DNA of 52,859 nucleotides from a virus. The notes beneath the pieces are model-generated. The model searched no databases. It saw only the letters and a program-made list of their open reading frames with translations, and had not been told where the DNA came from. Positions 10,308-18,596 of this stretch are shown here, in pieces. A program made the translations under genes and the position numbers. The stretch is from positions 1 through 52,859 of the IMG/VR virus record IMGVR_UViG_3300027816_000137, one strand, 5' to 3'. Positions within the stretch are counted from its first letter, which is position 1; the number at the start of each line of letters is the position of its first letter.

Positions 10308-11131
10308 TGAACGCAAACGGACTATATAATGGATTGGAGGGATACATTGTTCCTGGCACTAATAGTGGTGTTGGGAATGGTGTGGCTAATGGTGCTTATG
10401 GAGAACCTTCTGATGCTGGGAATGTAATACCTGCTAATCCAGTATTGAATGTTGATGCTTCTAAAAAAAGTTCGTACCCAGGATTTGGAACAACTTGGTT
10501 TGACTTAAGTGGTGGTAATATAAATGGTACATTAACAAACTCACCAACTTATAATACAACAAATGGTGGTAGTTTTAGTTTTAATGGTAGTAATACTTAC
10601 GTAGAATTTGGAGACGTATTAGATTTAGGTACTAATGATTTAACAGTAAATCAATGGCTTTATCTTAATTCTTATGGTAATTATTATATATTATCTAAAT
10701 CATTATCTGGTGCTCAAAATTTTAGATTTGGTGTTAGTATTGGATTTGCATTATTAGGAATAAATGATAGACTTGGTGCTTTTATGCAAGGTAATGGAGG
10801 AAGTGATATAGCTACTTACGGTTCAACATTATTACCGCTTAATACTTGGTTTCTTGCTACATTTGTTTACACAAGAAATTCAAATATTAGAATATTTTAT
10901 AATGGTAGAGAAGAGGTGTTAAATGGAAATTCTACGATTTCACAATGGAATGGGTTAGATTTTCAATCAATAAACCCATTTAGAATTGGAGGATTAACTG
11001 CATCAAATAATACAGGTATTCAAAATGTATTTAATGGCAGAATTGCTACAACTCAAGTTTATTTTAGGTCGTTAAATCAATCTGAAATATTACAGTATTA
11101 TTTATCTACAAAATCAAGATATAATATATGA
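10307..11131 (+). CDS. LamG/concanavalin-like appendage protein
   Basis: 274 residues from ATG 10307, which overlaps the upstream stop; an upstream in-frame alternative start lies inside the previous gene. From about residue 50 it shows the LamG-3 pattern: WFDLSGGNINGTLTNSPTY, SFSFNGSNTYVEFG, NDLTVNQWLYL, TWFLATFVYTRNSNIRIFYN, NPFRIGG, FNGRIATTQVYFRSLNQSEI. These jelly-roll domains bind glycans in many phage fibres and bacterial surface proteins. Glycan binding by the virion is inferred. The next ATG lies within its stop (ATGA). Confidence 0.75.
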   Translation: MNANGLYNGLEGYIVPGTNSGVGNGVANGAYGEPSDAGNVIPANPVLNVDASKKSSYPGFGTTWFDLSGGNINGTLTNSPTYNTTNGGSFSFNGSNTYVEFGDVLDLGTNDLTVNQWLYLNSYGNYYILSKSLSGAQNFRFGVSIGFALLGINDRLGAFMQGNGGSDIATYGSTLLPLNTWFLATFVYTRNSNIRIFYNGREEVLNGNSTISQWNGLDFQSINPFRIGGLTASNNTGIQNVFNGRIATTQVYFRSLNQSEILQYYLSTKSRYNI

Positions 11132-11670
11132 CATACAATTTTGACTTTAACATTGAAAAGGATGGCAGCCCTTACCTAACAAGCGATAAGGCAGCTAAGT
11201 ACATCAGCGATATTCTTTATACAAGAGTATCTTCTGACAAGCCTCTTTTAGAATCGAGAGTGGCTGAAGAGCTTGCCTCTACATTAGAAACAACTCTGTC
11301 TGAAGATGAAAGAGTGTACATCCTTAACATCCTTCTCTCTTTAGGAATAGACAACTATGCTAAGGGTAAGCTGGTTCATCCGCTTGTACAGGATGTTGTG
11401 GATGGTGTTCCTGTAATGGTTACAAGGTGGCAGTTAAGAGCGCAGCTTGCTATTCAAGGATTAGAGGCAAACGTAACAGCTGCTATCAACGCACTTCCTG
11501 ACAGCACACAGCAGGAACAGGAGTTTAAAATTAAGGCTCAATACGCTTGGGATTATTCTAACAACATCGAAAGGACAAGTCCTACTGTTACAATGATTCA
11601 GGCTGTGTTAGGACTTACAGATAGTGAGGTGGATGACATATTTGTTAACGCTTATTCAATAGACATTTAA
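11128..11670 (+). CDS. Hypothetical helical virion/assembly protein
   Basis: 180 residues, mostly helical, starting inside the previous stop codon. The C-terminal part (AQYAWDYSNNIERTSPTVTMI, LGLTDSEVDDIFVNAYSI) resembles a motif near the ends of many phage tail-assembly or fibre-chaperone-like proteins, in which an aromatic residue precedes a short 'LGLT..E.D..F' helix. No catalytic motif is visible. A fibre assembly factor is possible but unproven. Confidence 0.55.
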   Translation: MTYNFDFNIEKDGSPYLTSDKAAKYISDILYTRVSSDKPLLESRVAEELASTLETTLSEDERVYILNILLSLGIDNYAKGKLVHPLVQDVVDGVPVMVTRWQLRAQLAIQGLEANVTAAINALPDSTQQEQEFKIKAQYAWDYSNNIERTSPTVTMIQAVLGLTDSEVDDIFVNAYSIDI

Positions 11671-11972
11671 TGGCATTAGACTTCCCATCTTCACCAACGC
11701 TTAATCAGGTTTACACTTCAGGAGGTACATCTTGGAAGTGGAATGGTTATGCTTGGGATGCTTTCAATCCTTACAATACAATAAGGAGGTTTGCTCAAAG
11801 TGGCTCATTTCTTTATTGTGGAACAGCTTTGTCTGGAAGTAGTGAAAGTGCAACTGTGTGGACTATTATAAGATTAACAATAGCAGCAGATGGGAGTGTT
11901 ACAGCAACAGCAACAGCACAGCCTGCTGGTGGAACTGATTGGACAAATTTTGCCTCTCATACTTATTCATAG
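11670..11972 (+). CDS. Small tail-fibre-type protein
   Basis: 100 residues. The start (FPSSPTLNQVYTSGGTSWKW, then NGYAWD) matches the widespread phage motif P..P..GQ.Y...G..W.WNG..W found in fibre and appendage proteins. The rest is a short beta region rich in Thr, Ala and Ser. It overlaps the previous stop by one base and is followed by 19 bases before the next start. Confidence 0.65.
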   Translation: MALDFPSSPTLNQVYTSGGTSWKWNGYAWDAFNPYNTIRRFAQSGSFLYCGTALSGSSESATVWTIIRLTIAADGSVTATATAQPAGGTDWTNFASHTYS

Positions 11973-11991
11973 ATAATTAAATTGATATACT

Positions 11992-13875
11992 TTGCCAGTT
12001 AGATGGGCCATACAAAACGGAAATTTTAGCAGTAGCTCCACTTGGAATGACGGAGCAACCCTTGGTATTCCTACAACAGGAGATGATGTATATACTAATG
12101 GATTCACTGTTAATATGGATGCTAATGCCACTGTTAATAGTTTGAATAATAGTGTTCTTACAGCTCATTTAACAAGGCTAAATCCTGTAATGACAAGTAA
12201 CACTACGCCATCTGGTGTTGCTAGTGCTAGTAGTGGTGGTGCTACTGCTTATCTTGCATTCGATGGTCTTCTTGGTGTTAGTGGCCAGTCTTGGGTATCA
12301 TCTGCTGGTGTACCGCAATGGGTTCAATATCAGTTCACATCTTCATTAATTGTACGTTCTTATTCTATTTTTTATAATGGGTTAGTTGCTGGAAAACCAG
12401 TAAATTTTAACTTACAAGGTAGTAATGATGGAACAACATTTGTGACACTTGATACAAGAACAGGATTCGTGTTTACAAATGGGCAATATAATACACTAAC
12501 AATAACCAATCCTACAACTGCTTATTCTTATTATAGACTAAATGTAACTGCAACAGATTCAGGAAACCCATCAGTAGTAGAACTAACATTCAACGAAGCA
12601 GGTATAACAACAACAGCAGGCGGCTCATTCAATTTCAACACAGCAGGTGTTACTGTTAGTGCTACGAGTACATCAGCTTCATTAAGTGCAGGTGCTACAA
12701 ACCTTATTACTGTCACTGCTACAACAGGAACAGTTACATTGAGTTTGGGGAGTGCTGTGGCAACTTCATTACCTAATTCAACACAAATATTTAACTATAC
12801 TGGGAACTGTAATTTTACTTTGAATGGAATCAGGTTTACTGGTGGTACTACTGGAGCTAATGCTGTATGTATATTAAAATCATCTACAGGGACTATTACA
12901 ATAACAGGAGATTTAGTAGGAGGAGGAAATAATAATCCACCTTGTTTATCTTCAACAGCAGGGAACACAGTTGTCATAGGGAATGTATTTGGTAGTGCAG
13001 CAGGCTTTGGAATATCCCAATCAGCAGGAAACGTAACAGTAACAGGAAATGTTACAGGTGGTACAGGTTCATCTATTCATGGCATATCCCTAACAGGAGC
13101 AGCATCACAATTCACTATTAATGGGAACGTTACAGGCGGTAGTGGTGGTAGTGCTCATGGCATTAACTTTGGTGGTACATTAGGAACTGTTAATGGTAAT
13201 GTTACAGGTGGAGGTGGTTCTTTTGCGCATGGGATTAGTACAACTACAGGAGGTGTAAATGTTACAGGAAATGTTATAGGGAATGTGGGTGCTGGTATGA
13301 CTATATCAGCTAACAGTACAATTATAGGAAATGTCTTTGCTGGAGGTGCAAATAATGGTATTGGTAATCAAAATAACAACTCCTTCACCGTTACAGTAAC
13401 AGGTGATGTATATGCCTCTACAACACAACCAGGAATACAATTAATAGGCACAGGAACACAAGTGGTAAACCTTACAGGCAATATGTACAACACACTTGGA
13501 AGAAGTGCAATATGGTGTCCTAACGTTTTCATCTCTAATACAGCAACAACTCTTTGGAGAATGGATACAGGAGGTGGTAATTACAAGTTCCTGTATTCAG
13601 CAGATAGCACTCCTAACCTTCCTGCTACAACAAACGTAAGAAACGGTGTAACATTTGGTCCTGCTCTATCTTTAACAGGAACAATGGTGACAGTAAGTGC
13701 TGCTAACACAAGAAAGGATGTGCCTACAGACAACACAGTAGGAACAGGAGAGCTGACAAGTGCTGACATCATAAGTGGCATTAATGCAAGCTCTGACAGC
13801 CTTGCTGTAAGACTGAAGAACACACTGACAGATGTAACAGCAGGAAATATTATCTCACAATATAATAATTCGTAA
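11992..13875 (+). CDS. Beta-helix surface/appendage protein with discoidin-like domain
   Basis: 627 residues. The best start is TTG 11992, since a stop lies just upstream in frame and the alignment with the downstream paralogue (MALVRAVKSGNWS versus .PVRWAIQNGNFSS) begins there. After an N-terminal G8-like stretch, residues ~60-200 look like an F5/8 type C (discoidin) domain (TAYLAFDGLLGVSGQSWVSS, VQYQFTSS). Repeated GNVTGG-type turns (residues ~350-450) suggest a right-handed beta-helix. The C-terminal ~100 residues (RNGVTFG..., SADIISGINASSDSLAVRLKN) match the next protein. A role in glycan binding or as a fibre is inferred. Confidence 0.7.
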   Translation: MPVRWAIQNGNFSSSSTWNDGATLGIPTTGDDVYTNGFTVNMDANATVNSLNNSVLTAHLTRLNPVMTSNTTPSGVASASSGGATAYLAFDGLLGVSGQSWVSSAGVPQWVQYQFTSSLIVRSYSIFYNGLVAGKPVNFNLQGSNDGTTFVTLDTRTGFVFTNGQYNTLTITNPTTAYSYYRLNVTATDSGNPSVVELTFNEAGITTTAGGSFNFNTAGVTVSATSTSASLSAGATNLITVTATTGTVTLSLGSAVATSLPNSTQIFNYTGNCNFTLNGIRFTGGTTGANAVCILKSSTGTITITGDLVGGGNNNPPCLSSTAGNTVVIGNVFGSAAGFGISQSAGNVTVTGNVTGGTGSSIHGISLTGAASQFTINGNVTGGSGGSAHGINFGGTLGTVNGNVTGGGGSFAHGISTTTGGVNVTGNVIGNVGAGMTISANSTIIGNVFAGGANNGIGNQNNNSFTVTVTGDVYASTTQPGIQLIGTGTQVVNLTGNMYNTLGRSAIWCPNVFISNTATTLWRMDTGGGNYKFLYSADSTPNLPATTNVRNGVTFGPALSLTGTMVTVSAANTRKDVPTDNTVGTGELTSADIISGINASSDSLAVRLKNTLTDVTAGNIISQYNNS

Positions 13876-15167
13876 TGGCATTAGTAAGAGCGGTAAAAAG
13901 TGGGAATTGGAGTGATACAACTGTATGGAATACAGGTGCTTTACCTACATCAGCAGACGATGTGTACAGCAATACTTTTACTGTTAGTGTGGATGTAAGT
14001 TTTACTGTCTTGTCTTTAAATAGCATTGCAGGAACAGGGATAACAGCAGGCGGTTCATTTGCTTTCAATACAGCAGTAGTCACAGGCAATGTTACAAGCG
14101 CAACTCCTTTAAATCCAGGTGCTACAAATCTTATTCAGGTGACAGCAACAACAGGAACTGTTACGATTAGTTTGGGAGGGAATGTTGCTCCAAGGGGTGT
14201 AACAAATGATGTATTGATTTTATATAGTGGTAACTGTAACTTAAATATATCTGGAACTAACTTCAATGGTACAACAAATGGCAATACAAACTCTTGCATA
14301 AGCAAAACATCAGCAGGATTAATAACTATTACAGGAAATGTAAATGGTGGTAACGCTGGAGCTAATACTGGAGCTCAAGCGTTTGTTTCTACAAATGGAA
14401 ACACCATAATAATAGGAAATGTTACAGGAGGTATTGGTTCAGGTGGTGGTCATAGAGGAGTAAACCAATCAGCAGGAACACTTACTATTACAGGTAATGT
14501 AACAGGTGGTCAAACAGCTTTAAGTAATAATGGAATCCTATTTTCAGGAACATCTTTAACAGTTAACGGTGCTTTATTAGGTGGAGCAGCTACTGCAATA
14601 GACTCTTCAGCCCCTGTAAACAATATAACAGGAAACGTAACAGGAGGAACAGTTGCAGCCATATTTTCTTTTTCAGCAAACATCATAAACGTAACAGGAA
14701 CTGTAACAGCATCTGCTACATCTCAAGCCATAAGCATGACAAACGCAAACGGTCAGGTGTATCTAAATGGCAACATGGTGAACAACAACGGTAAGATGGC
14801 AATATATGCTCCTATCGTTTGGCTTGATGCAAACAACACAACACAGGCTGATTTCTTTACAAGTGGCGGTGTGGCAAGAACACTATATTCAGAAGATACA
14901 GTGCCTAACACTCCTGCTGCAAACAACGTAAGAAGTGGAACAACATACGGAGCAGGAAGTACATTAGTCGGGACTATCGTTATGCCAACAGCAGCAAACG
15001 TGAGAAATGGTGTGGTTTACGATAATGGAACAACAGGAATAGCACTATTTACAACATCGCAACTATTAACTGAAATATCAGGTAGCTCTGACGCGGTAGC
15101 AGTAAGGATAAGGAACTGCGCTACTCCTCAGATACTTGGTGAAATATTAGAAGCATATAAAAAATGA
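13875..15167 (+). CDS. Beta-helix appendage protein, paralogue of the upstream gene
   Basis: 430 residues. It shares the N-terminus (GNWSDTTVWNTGALPTSADD), GNVTGG-type turns and a C-terminus with the upstream 627-residue protein, but lacks the discoidin insert. The two arose by tandem duplication followed by gain or loss of one domain. The start overlaps the upstream stop (TAATG), and its stop lies within the start of the next gene (ATGA). Likely an alternative or additional receptor-binding appendage (inference). Confidence 0.7.
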   Translation: MALVRAVKSGNWSDTTVWNTGALPTSADDVYSNTFTVSVDVSFTVLSLNSIAGTGITAGGSFAFNTAVVTGNVTSATPLNPGATNLIQVTATTGTVTISLGGNVAPRGVTNDVLILYSGNCNLNISGTNFNGTTNGNTNSCISKTSAGLITITGNVNGGNAGANTGAQAFVSTNGNTIIIGNVTGGIGSGGGHRGVNQSAGTLTITGNVTGGQTALSNNGILFSGTSLTVNGALLGGAATAIDSSAPVNNITGNVTGGTVAAIFSFSANIINVTGTVTASATSQAISMTNANGQVYLNGNMVNNNGKMAIYAPIVWLDANNTTQADFFTSGGVARTLYSEDTVPNTPAANNVRSGTTYGAGSTLVGTIVMPTAANVRNGVVYDNGTTGIALFTTSQLLTEISGSSDAVAVRIRNCATPQILGEILEAYKK

Positions 15168-15520
15168 GAGGGTTTATACTACTTATAATCGCTTTGCTCC
15201 TATCGTTAGTAGTTCTTCCGGTAGGATTCGCATTTCAGATAATCACCGCATTATTTCGGGGAATAGACAAGTACTTATTCCGCATGGCTAAAAGTATAGA
15301 CCAATTTGGGAATGTAGTATGCGAGCACTTGTTTAACGTGACCTTGATTAAGAAGGGAGGGTACAAGTTCGGAAATGAAGACGTGACAATCTCTCACGTG
15401 TTGGGTATAAACAAAAAGATTAACACATTGACTTTTACAGGTAAACTCTTATCCGATTTATTAAATTTGATTGAAAAAGACCACGTAGAAAAAGCAATAG
15501 AATATGAGCGCAAAGATTGA
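15164..15520 (+). CDS. Small membrane-anchored protein at start of lysis cluster
   Basis: 118 residues with one strong N-terminal membrane segment (FILLIIALLLSLVVLPVGFAF), then a soluble domain (FGNVVCEHLFNVTLIKKGGY, FGNEDVTISHVLGIN). It marks the switch from appendage genes to a run of membrane proteins. It has no lipobox and no second membrane segment, so it is not a classical holin. I recognise it only as a type often found next to Bacteroidota phage lysis genes. Overlaps both neighbours. Confidence 0.6.
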   Translation: MRGFILLIIALLLSLVVLPVGFAFQIITALFRGIDKYLFRMAKSIDQFGNVVCEHLFNVTLIKKGGYKFGNEDVTISHVLGINKKINTLTFTGKLLSDLLNLIEKDHVEKAIEYERKD

Positions 15521-15668
15521 ACCATTAATGATGTCATTGCTAAGCATTATGGCATTCGTAACCCAAAATGACGTAGTTTTCGTCTTCACAATAACAGGTT
15601 ATTCTGTTTGGATTTTACGCAACTTGCCAGCAGCTATCAAAGTAATTAAATCAATTAAAAAGAAGTAA
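15504..15668 (+). CDS. Small membrane protein, 54 aa
   Basis: ATG 15504 to TAA 15668, overlapping the previous gene by 17 bases and ending one base before the next start. The sequence has a hydrophobic core (SLLSIMAFVTQNDVVFVFTI) and a Lys-rich C-terminus (KVIKSIKKK). The shape fits a small holin-like or antiholin-like protein with a cytoplasmic basic tail. Supported by tight packing in the operon and its membrane-protein composition; function inferred. Confidence 0.6.
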   Translation: MSAKIEPLMMSLLSIMAFVTQNDVVFVFTITGYSVWILRNLPAAIKVIKSIKKK

Positions 15669-15669
15669 T

Positions 15670-15903
15670 ATGCCGGAATGGTTAAAAAGACTCACGAAGA
15701 CAGACATCCGTAATACCCTTGCAATATTTATTGTAGTTGGATGCTTTATCTTAATGTATCTACTACAGATGAAACCTATCCCTGAGCAGAACCACGACCT
15801 TGTATTAACAGTAGGAGGATTCATATTTGGAGGAGCATTAGCAGGAGTGGTAGGGTATTACTTTGGTAGTACCAAAACAGATAAAAAGGCTGACTCTGAA
15901 TAA
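15670..15903 (+). CDS. Holin-like two-helix membrane protein
   Basis: 77 residues with two membrane helices ([18 protein letters not shown] and [20 protein letters not shown]) separated by a short polar loop, and a charged C-terminal tail (KTDKKADSE). Two helices, small size and position ahead of the spanin-like and endolysin genes fit a class II holin. No holin family has a strict sequence signature, so this is inference. Confidence 0.6.
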   Translation: MPEWLKRLTKTDIRNTLAIFIVVGCFILMYLLQMKPIPEQNHDLVLTVGGFIFGGALAGVVGYYFGSTKTDKKADSE

Positions 15904-15914
15904 ACACGCAAACA

Positions 15915-16841
15915 ATGAGGGCACTATTCCTTACTTTGTTTTTTTTATATTCGTGTAGTAAGAATGATAACGTAAGCATACCTTCAATCAAATTAGAGGT
16001 TTGCGAATTACCTAATGGCGAGTACAATACTATATTTAGGATGCCTCCTAAAGAGCAAGAAGAAGCACTTAGAAGAAGTGGTGGTAAAACAAGAGACACA
16101 GATAGAGACGGTATAACTGACGAACAAGATAACTGTCCTGTAACATTCAATCCAGACCAGTTAGACTCTGATAAAGATGGAATAGGAGATGCTTGTGACG
16201 CAACACCATTCCCTCCTCCTCCAGCATTTGGACAGTGGGTGATATTTTTAGACTTCGATGGTCAGAACATTACTAGTCCTGAATGGGTTGCTCAAAATGG
16301 AGGTAATCCTTTTTATGCAACTCCTTCTGGTCTTAGCTCAACAGAGGTTAATAATATTGTAGATTCTGTTAGAAAAGACTATCAGCAGTTTGCTCCAATA
16401 GCAATTACCACAGACTCAGCTGTTTACAACGCTGCTTCTCTTGTAAGAAGACAGAGGGTGGTGATAACAGAAAACTTTGAATGGTATTGTGGACCAACAG
16501 CTTGTGCTGGAGGTGTTGCTTATATAGGGTCTATAGAATGGGGGAAAGATGTTCCTTGTTTTGTGTTTAGTAAAGCTCTGTCATATAGACAAAAGTATAT
16601 TGCAGAAGCGATTTCACACGAAACAGGACACACGTTAGGGCTCTACCATCAAATCTTATGTACTGGAACAACTTTTGTAAGAGAACATAATTCTGGAAGT
16701 GGTACTTCTACAACAGGAAGTTCCCCAATAATGGGCAGTTCATATACAAGACCTGGATATTGGTGGATAGGGCCTAATTCATTTGGATGTTCAAATATTC
16801 AAAACGATAGTGTAATCATTAGACAAAAAGTAGGATATTAA
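15915..16841 (+). CDS. Secreted lipoprotein zinc metalloprotease with thrombospondin type 3 repeats
   Basis: 308 residues. The N-terminus [14 protein letters not shown] is a lipoprotein signal with lipobox LYSC. The residues after Cys (SKNDN) resemble the charged export signal that sends Bacteroidota lipoproteins to the cell surface. Residues ~55-95 hold calcium-binding TSP3 repeats ([27 protein letters not shown]). A protease domain follows, with the metzincin zinc site [11 protein letters not shown] (HExxHxxGxxH) near residue 235 and a possible Met-turn (SPIMGSS). It lies between a holin-like and a YfiM-like gene. Attack on envelope or surface proteins during lysis or superinfection exclusion is inferred. 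Confidence 0.8.
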   Translation: MRALFLTLFFLYSCSKNDNVSIPSIKLEVCELPNGEYNTIFRMPPKEQEEALRRSGGKTRDTDRDGITDEQDNCPVTFNPDQLDSDKDGIGDACDATPFPPPPAFGQWVIFLDFDGQNITSPEWVAQNGGNPFYATPSGLSSTEVNNIVDSVRKDYQQFAPIAITTDSAVYNAASLVRRQRVVITENFEWYCGPTACAGGVAYIGSIEWGKDVPCFVFSKALSYRQKYIAEAISHETGHTLGLYHQILCTGTTFVREHNSGSGTSTTGSSPIMGSSYTRPGYWWIGPNSFGCSNIQNDSVIIRQKVGY

Positions 16842-16842
16842 T

Positions 16843-17076
16843 ATGAGAATTGATAGAGATATGCACTTAAAAGCTGGGTGCGCTATTAGCTTCGTTGCTT
16901 TGATATTCTTTGAAGCCATAAATGCTCATTGGATGTGGGTAGTTAGTGCTGTGTTCGGTGCAGCTCTTTTTAAGGAATTAAAAGATTGGCACGATTACGG
17001 AAAGTTTGATATCTTTGATGCGTTATATACCATAGCTGGAGGTAGTATCGGTATAGCACTCGCAATCTTTACATAA
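16843..17076 (+). CDS. YfiM-like small membrane protein of the lysis cluster
   Basis: 77 residues. The pattern 'RDMHLKAGCAISFVAL ... AALFKELKDWHDYGKFD ... DALYTIAGGSIGIALAIF' matches the general layout of YfiM/DUF2279-type proteins: an early His, a KE..D.....G.FD..D motif and two or three membrane helices ending in a GG-containing helix. Such genes recur in phage lysis regions. Function is not established. Coupled to its neighbours (stop/start overlap at 17076). Confidence 0.55.
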   Translation: MRIDRDMHLKAGCAISFVALIFFEAINAHWMWVVSAVFGAALFKELKDWHDYGKFDIFDALYTIAGGSIGIALAIFT

Positions 17077-17651
17077 TGAGATACATAACATTTTTATTTT
17101 TATCGCTATTTTTAGTGTCCTGTTTACTGCCAAAGAAACTTGACAAGTTCTTTGACAAGAAACCGACTTTAGCAGCAAAGAAATGCGAAGAGGTGTTTCC
17201 AATAAAGGAAACTACAGATACCGTTACTGTTATAGATTCTGCAATGATGCAAGCATATGAGATGGAGTTTGTATATCTCCACTCAATACTTGACAGCTTG
17301 TTAGGTGGTGGGGTTTCCGATTCGGTAAAACGTGAAATAGTTACCGTATTTCAGGAAAAGAAAGTTCCTGTTATCAAATATAAGTACATTACAAAGACTG
17401 TTGAAAGTACGGCAAAGATTCAAGTTATCAAGGATTCCTTAACTACTATTATTGATGAGTTAGCTGAAGATGTAAAAGAGAAGCATAACGAATACATAGC
17501 TACTTACTATGATTACACCATAGAAAGAGAAAAAGCGGAAAAGTTTAAAAGGCAAAGAAATAGCCTGTATTGGTGGCTATTGATTTTGATAGGTTTATTG
17601 TTTCGCAGACCTGTTGTAAGGGCAGCATCTAAATTAATCACTAAAATTTAA
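17076..17651 (+). CDS. Unimolecular-spanin-like lipoprotein
   Basis: 191 residues. The N-terminus MRYITFLFLSLFLVSC has a lipobox (LVSC, Cys16). The middle is charged and coiled-coil-like (KHNEYIATYYDYTIEREKAE). A C-terminal membrane helix (SLYWWLLILIGLLF, ~residues 162-176) is followed by a basic tail. An outer-membrane lipid anchor plus a C-terminal inner-membrane anchor is the architecture of u-spanins such as T1 gp11, which join the two membranes at the end of lysis. The family is recognised by architecture only. Confidence 0.6.
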   Translation: MRYITFLFLSLFLVSCLLPKKLDKFFDKKPTLAAKKCEEVFPIKETTDTVTVIDSAMMQAYEMEFVYLHSILDSLLGGGVSDSVKREIVTVFQEKKVPVIKYKYITKTVESTAKIQVIKDSLTTIIDELAEDVKEKHNEYIATYYDYTIEREKAEKFKRQRNSLYWWLLILIGLLFRRPVVRAASKLITKI

Positions 17652-17655
17652 TCAT

Positions 17656-17958
17656 ATGTTTTTAGAAATAGCGCCATTATCAGAAAGTTTTGATATGTTC
17701 ATCGCTCTTGCATTCTGCTATCTTCCTCCGTTTATTTGGTTTTACTTTGGCTACAAAGCATCTAAAAGCGGAAGCTACTATAAAAAGCAGCGTGAAAATA
17801 TGCCTCCCGGATATTATGAGTGGGCCGAGTCAGATATAAATGTTTCCTTTTGGAAAACAGGCTATTTTTATTTTGGATTGACATGGCTTATTTTAGGAAG
17901 TATTTTCTTTTGGGCTTTGCTGTGGCCCGACCATTCTGACGTTTGGTTTGTCAAATAA
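17656..17958 (+). CDS. Hypothetical two-helix membrane protein
   Basis: 100 residues with two membrane segments (FIALAFCYLPPFIWFYFGY; YFGLTWLILGSIFFWALLW) and a polar loop containing PPGYYEWAESD. Unrecognised. It follows the spanin-like gene by four bases and precedes an operator-like palindrome cluster. Confidence 0.55.
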   Translation: MFLEIAPLSESFDMFIALAFCYLPPFIWFYFGYKASKSGSYYKKQRENMPPGYYEWAESDINVSFWKTGYFYFGLTWLILGSIFFWALLWPDHSDVWFVK

Positions 17959-17980
17959 TGTCTTGACAAAATTTGTCAAA
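17947..17980. promoter_or_regulatory. Operator-like cluster of TTTGTCAA half-sites
   Basis: A perfect 17-base inverted repeat, TTGACAAA-A-TTTGTCAA (17963-17979), is preceded by a third half-site TTTGTCAAA at 17947-17955. This is a repressor-operator geometry at the border of two membrane-protein genes, 12 bases before the next ATG. A short terminator is unlikely, because no T-tract follows. Confidence 0.4.
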
Positions 17981-17991
17981 AGTAAATCTAT

Positions 17992-18393
17992 ATGCTGACA
18001 TTCATCTTACCTGCAATATCTGCTGTTATTTGTGCCGCAATCGAATATTTGCGTATCAAAGCAACTCAGGGTAAGGTAGCGAATGTGAGTAAGTTTTGGA
18101 GCGTTACAATAGCTTTCGTCTTTTTCGGCTTCTGTTTGGCTTTATCGATTGATTATTACGACTACATCCTTCCACACCACGTTTTATTTTATGGATTATA
18201 CTTTGTAGGGTGCAGAGGGTTGATATACGATGTAGTTTTGAATCTTCTAAGAGGTCTTAAATACAATTACGTTTCACATACAACAAACAGCTTTATAGAC
18301 CGTATCATTACTAATAAGTACTCATTTATTGTTATAAAGTTTGCATACTTGCTTATTATGATTATATTTGGGGTACTATGGCAATTGCGTTAG
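17992..18393 (+). CDS. Hypothetical multi-pass membrane protein
   Basis: 133 residues with about four membrane helices (LTFILPAISAVICAAIEYL, FWSVTIAFVFFGFCLALSI, HVLFYGLYFVGCRGLIYDVV, FIVIKFAYLLIMIIFGVLW). Common type of phage membrane protein with no known role. Starts 12 bases after the palindrome cluster and overlaps the next gene by 16 bases. Confidence 0.6.
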   Translation: MLTFILPAISAVICAAIEYLRIKATQGKVANVSKFWSVTIAFVFFGFCLALSIDYYDYILPHHVLFYGLYFVGCRGLIYDVVLNLLRGLKYNYVSHTTNSFIDRIITNKYSFIVIKFAYLLIMIIFGVLWQLR

Positions 18394-18596
18394 TAAAGTA
18401 CGACTTAAGTAACGAAGACGACAAGATGGACTACAAGAGAGCCAATGCAAGCCTGAATATGGCTTGTTTCATCTTTGAGGTACTTATAAATGGTAAAAAG
18501 AAGTTCAGAGATTGCGATGATGCCGATAAGATATGGGAGTATTTATGGGAGACAGCAAAAGATAATGGAGTCGAAATAGACAACCTAATCCAATGA
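18378..18596 (+). CDS. Small conserved-looking phage protein
   Basis: 72 residues, acidic, with an N-terminal beta strand and a helix (YKRANASLNMACFIFEVL) and the segment FRDCDDADKIWEYLWETAKD. It packs tightly between the membrane protein (16-base overlap) and the exonuclease (4-base overlap). Function unknown. Confidence 0.55.
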   Translation: MAIALVKYDLSNEDDKMDYKRANASLNMACFIFEVLINGKKKFRDCDDADKIWEYLWETAKDNGVEIDNLIQ

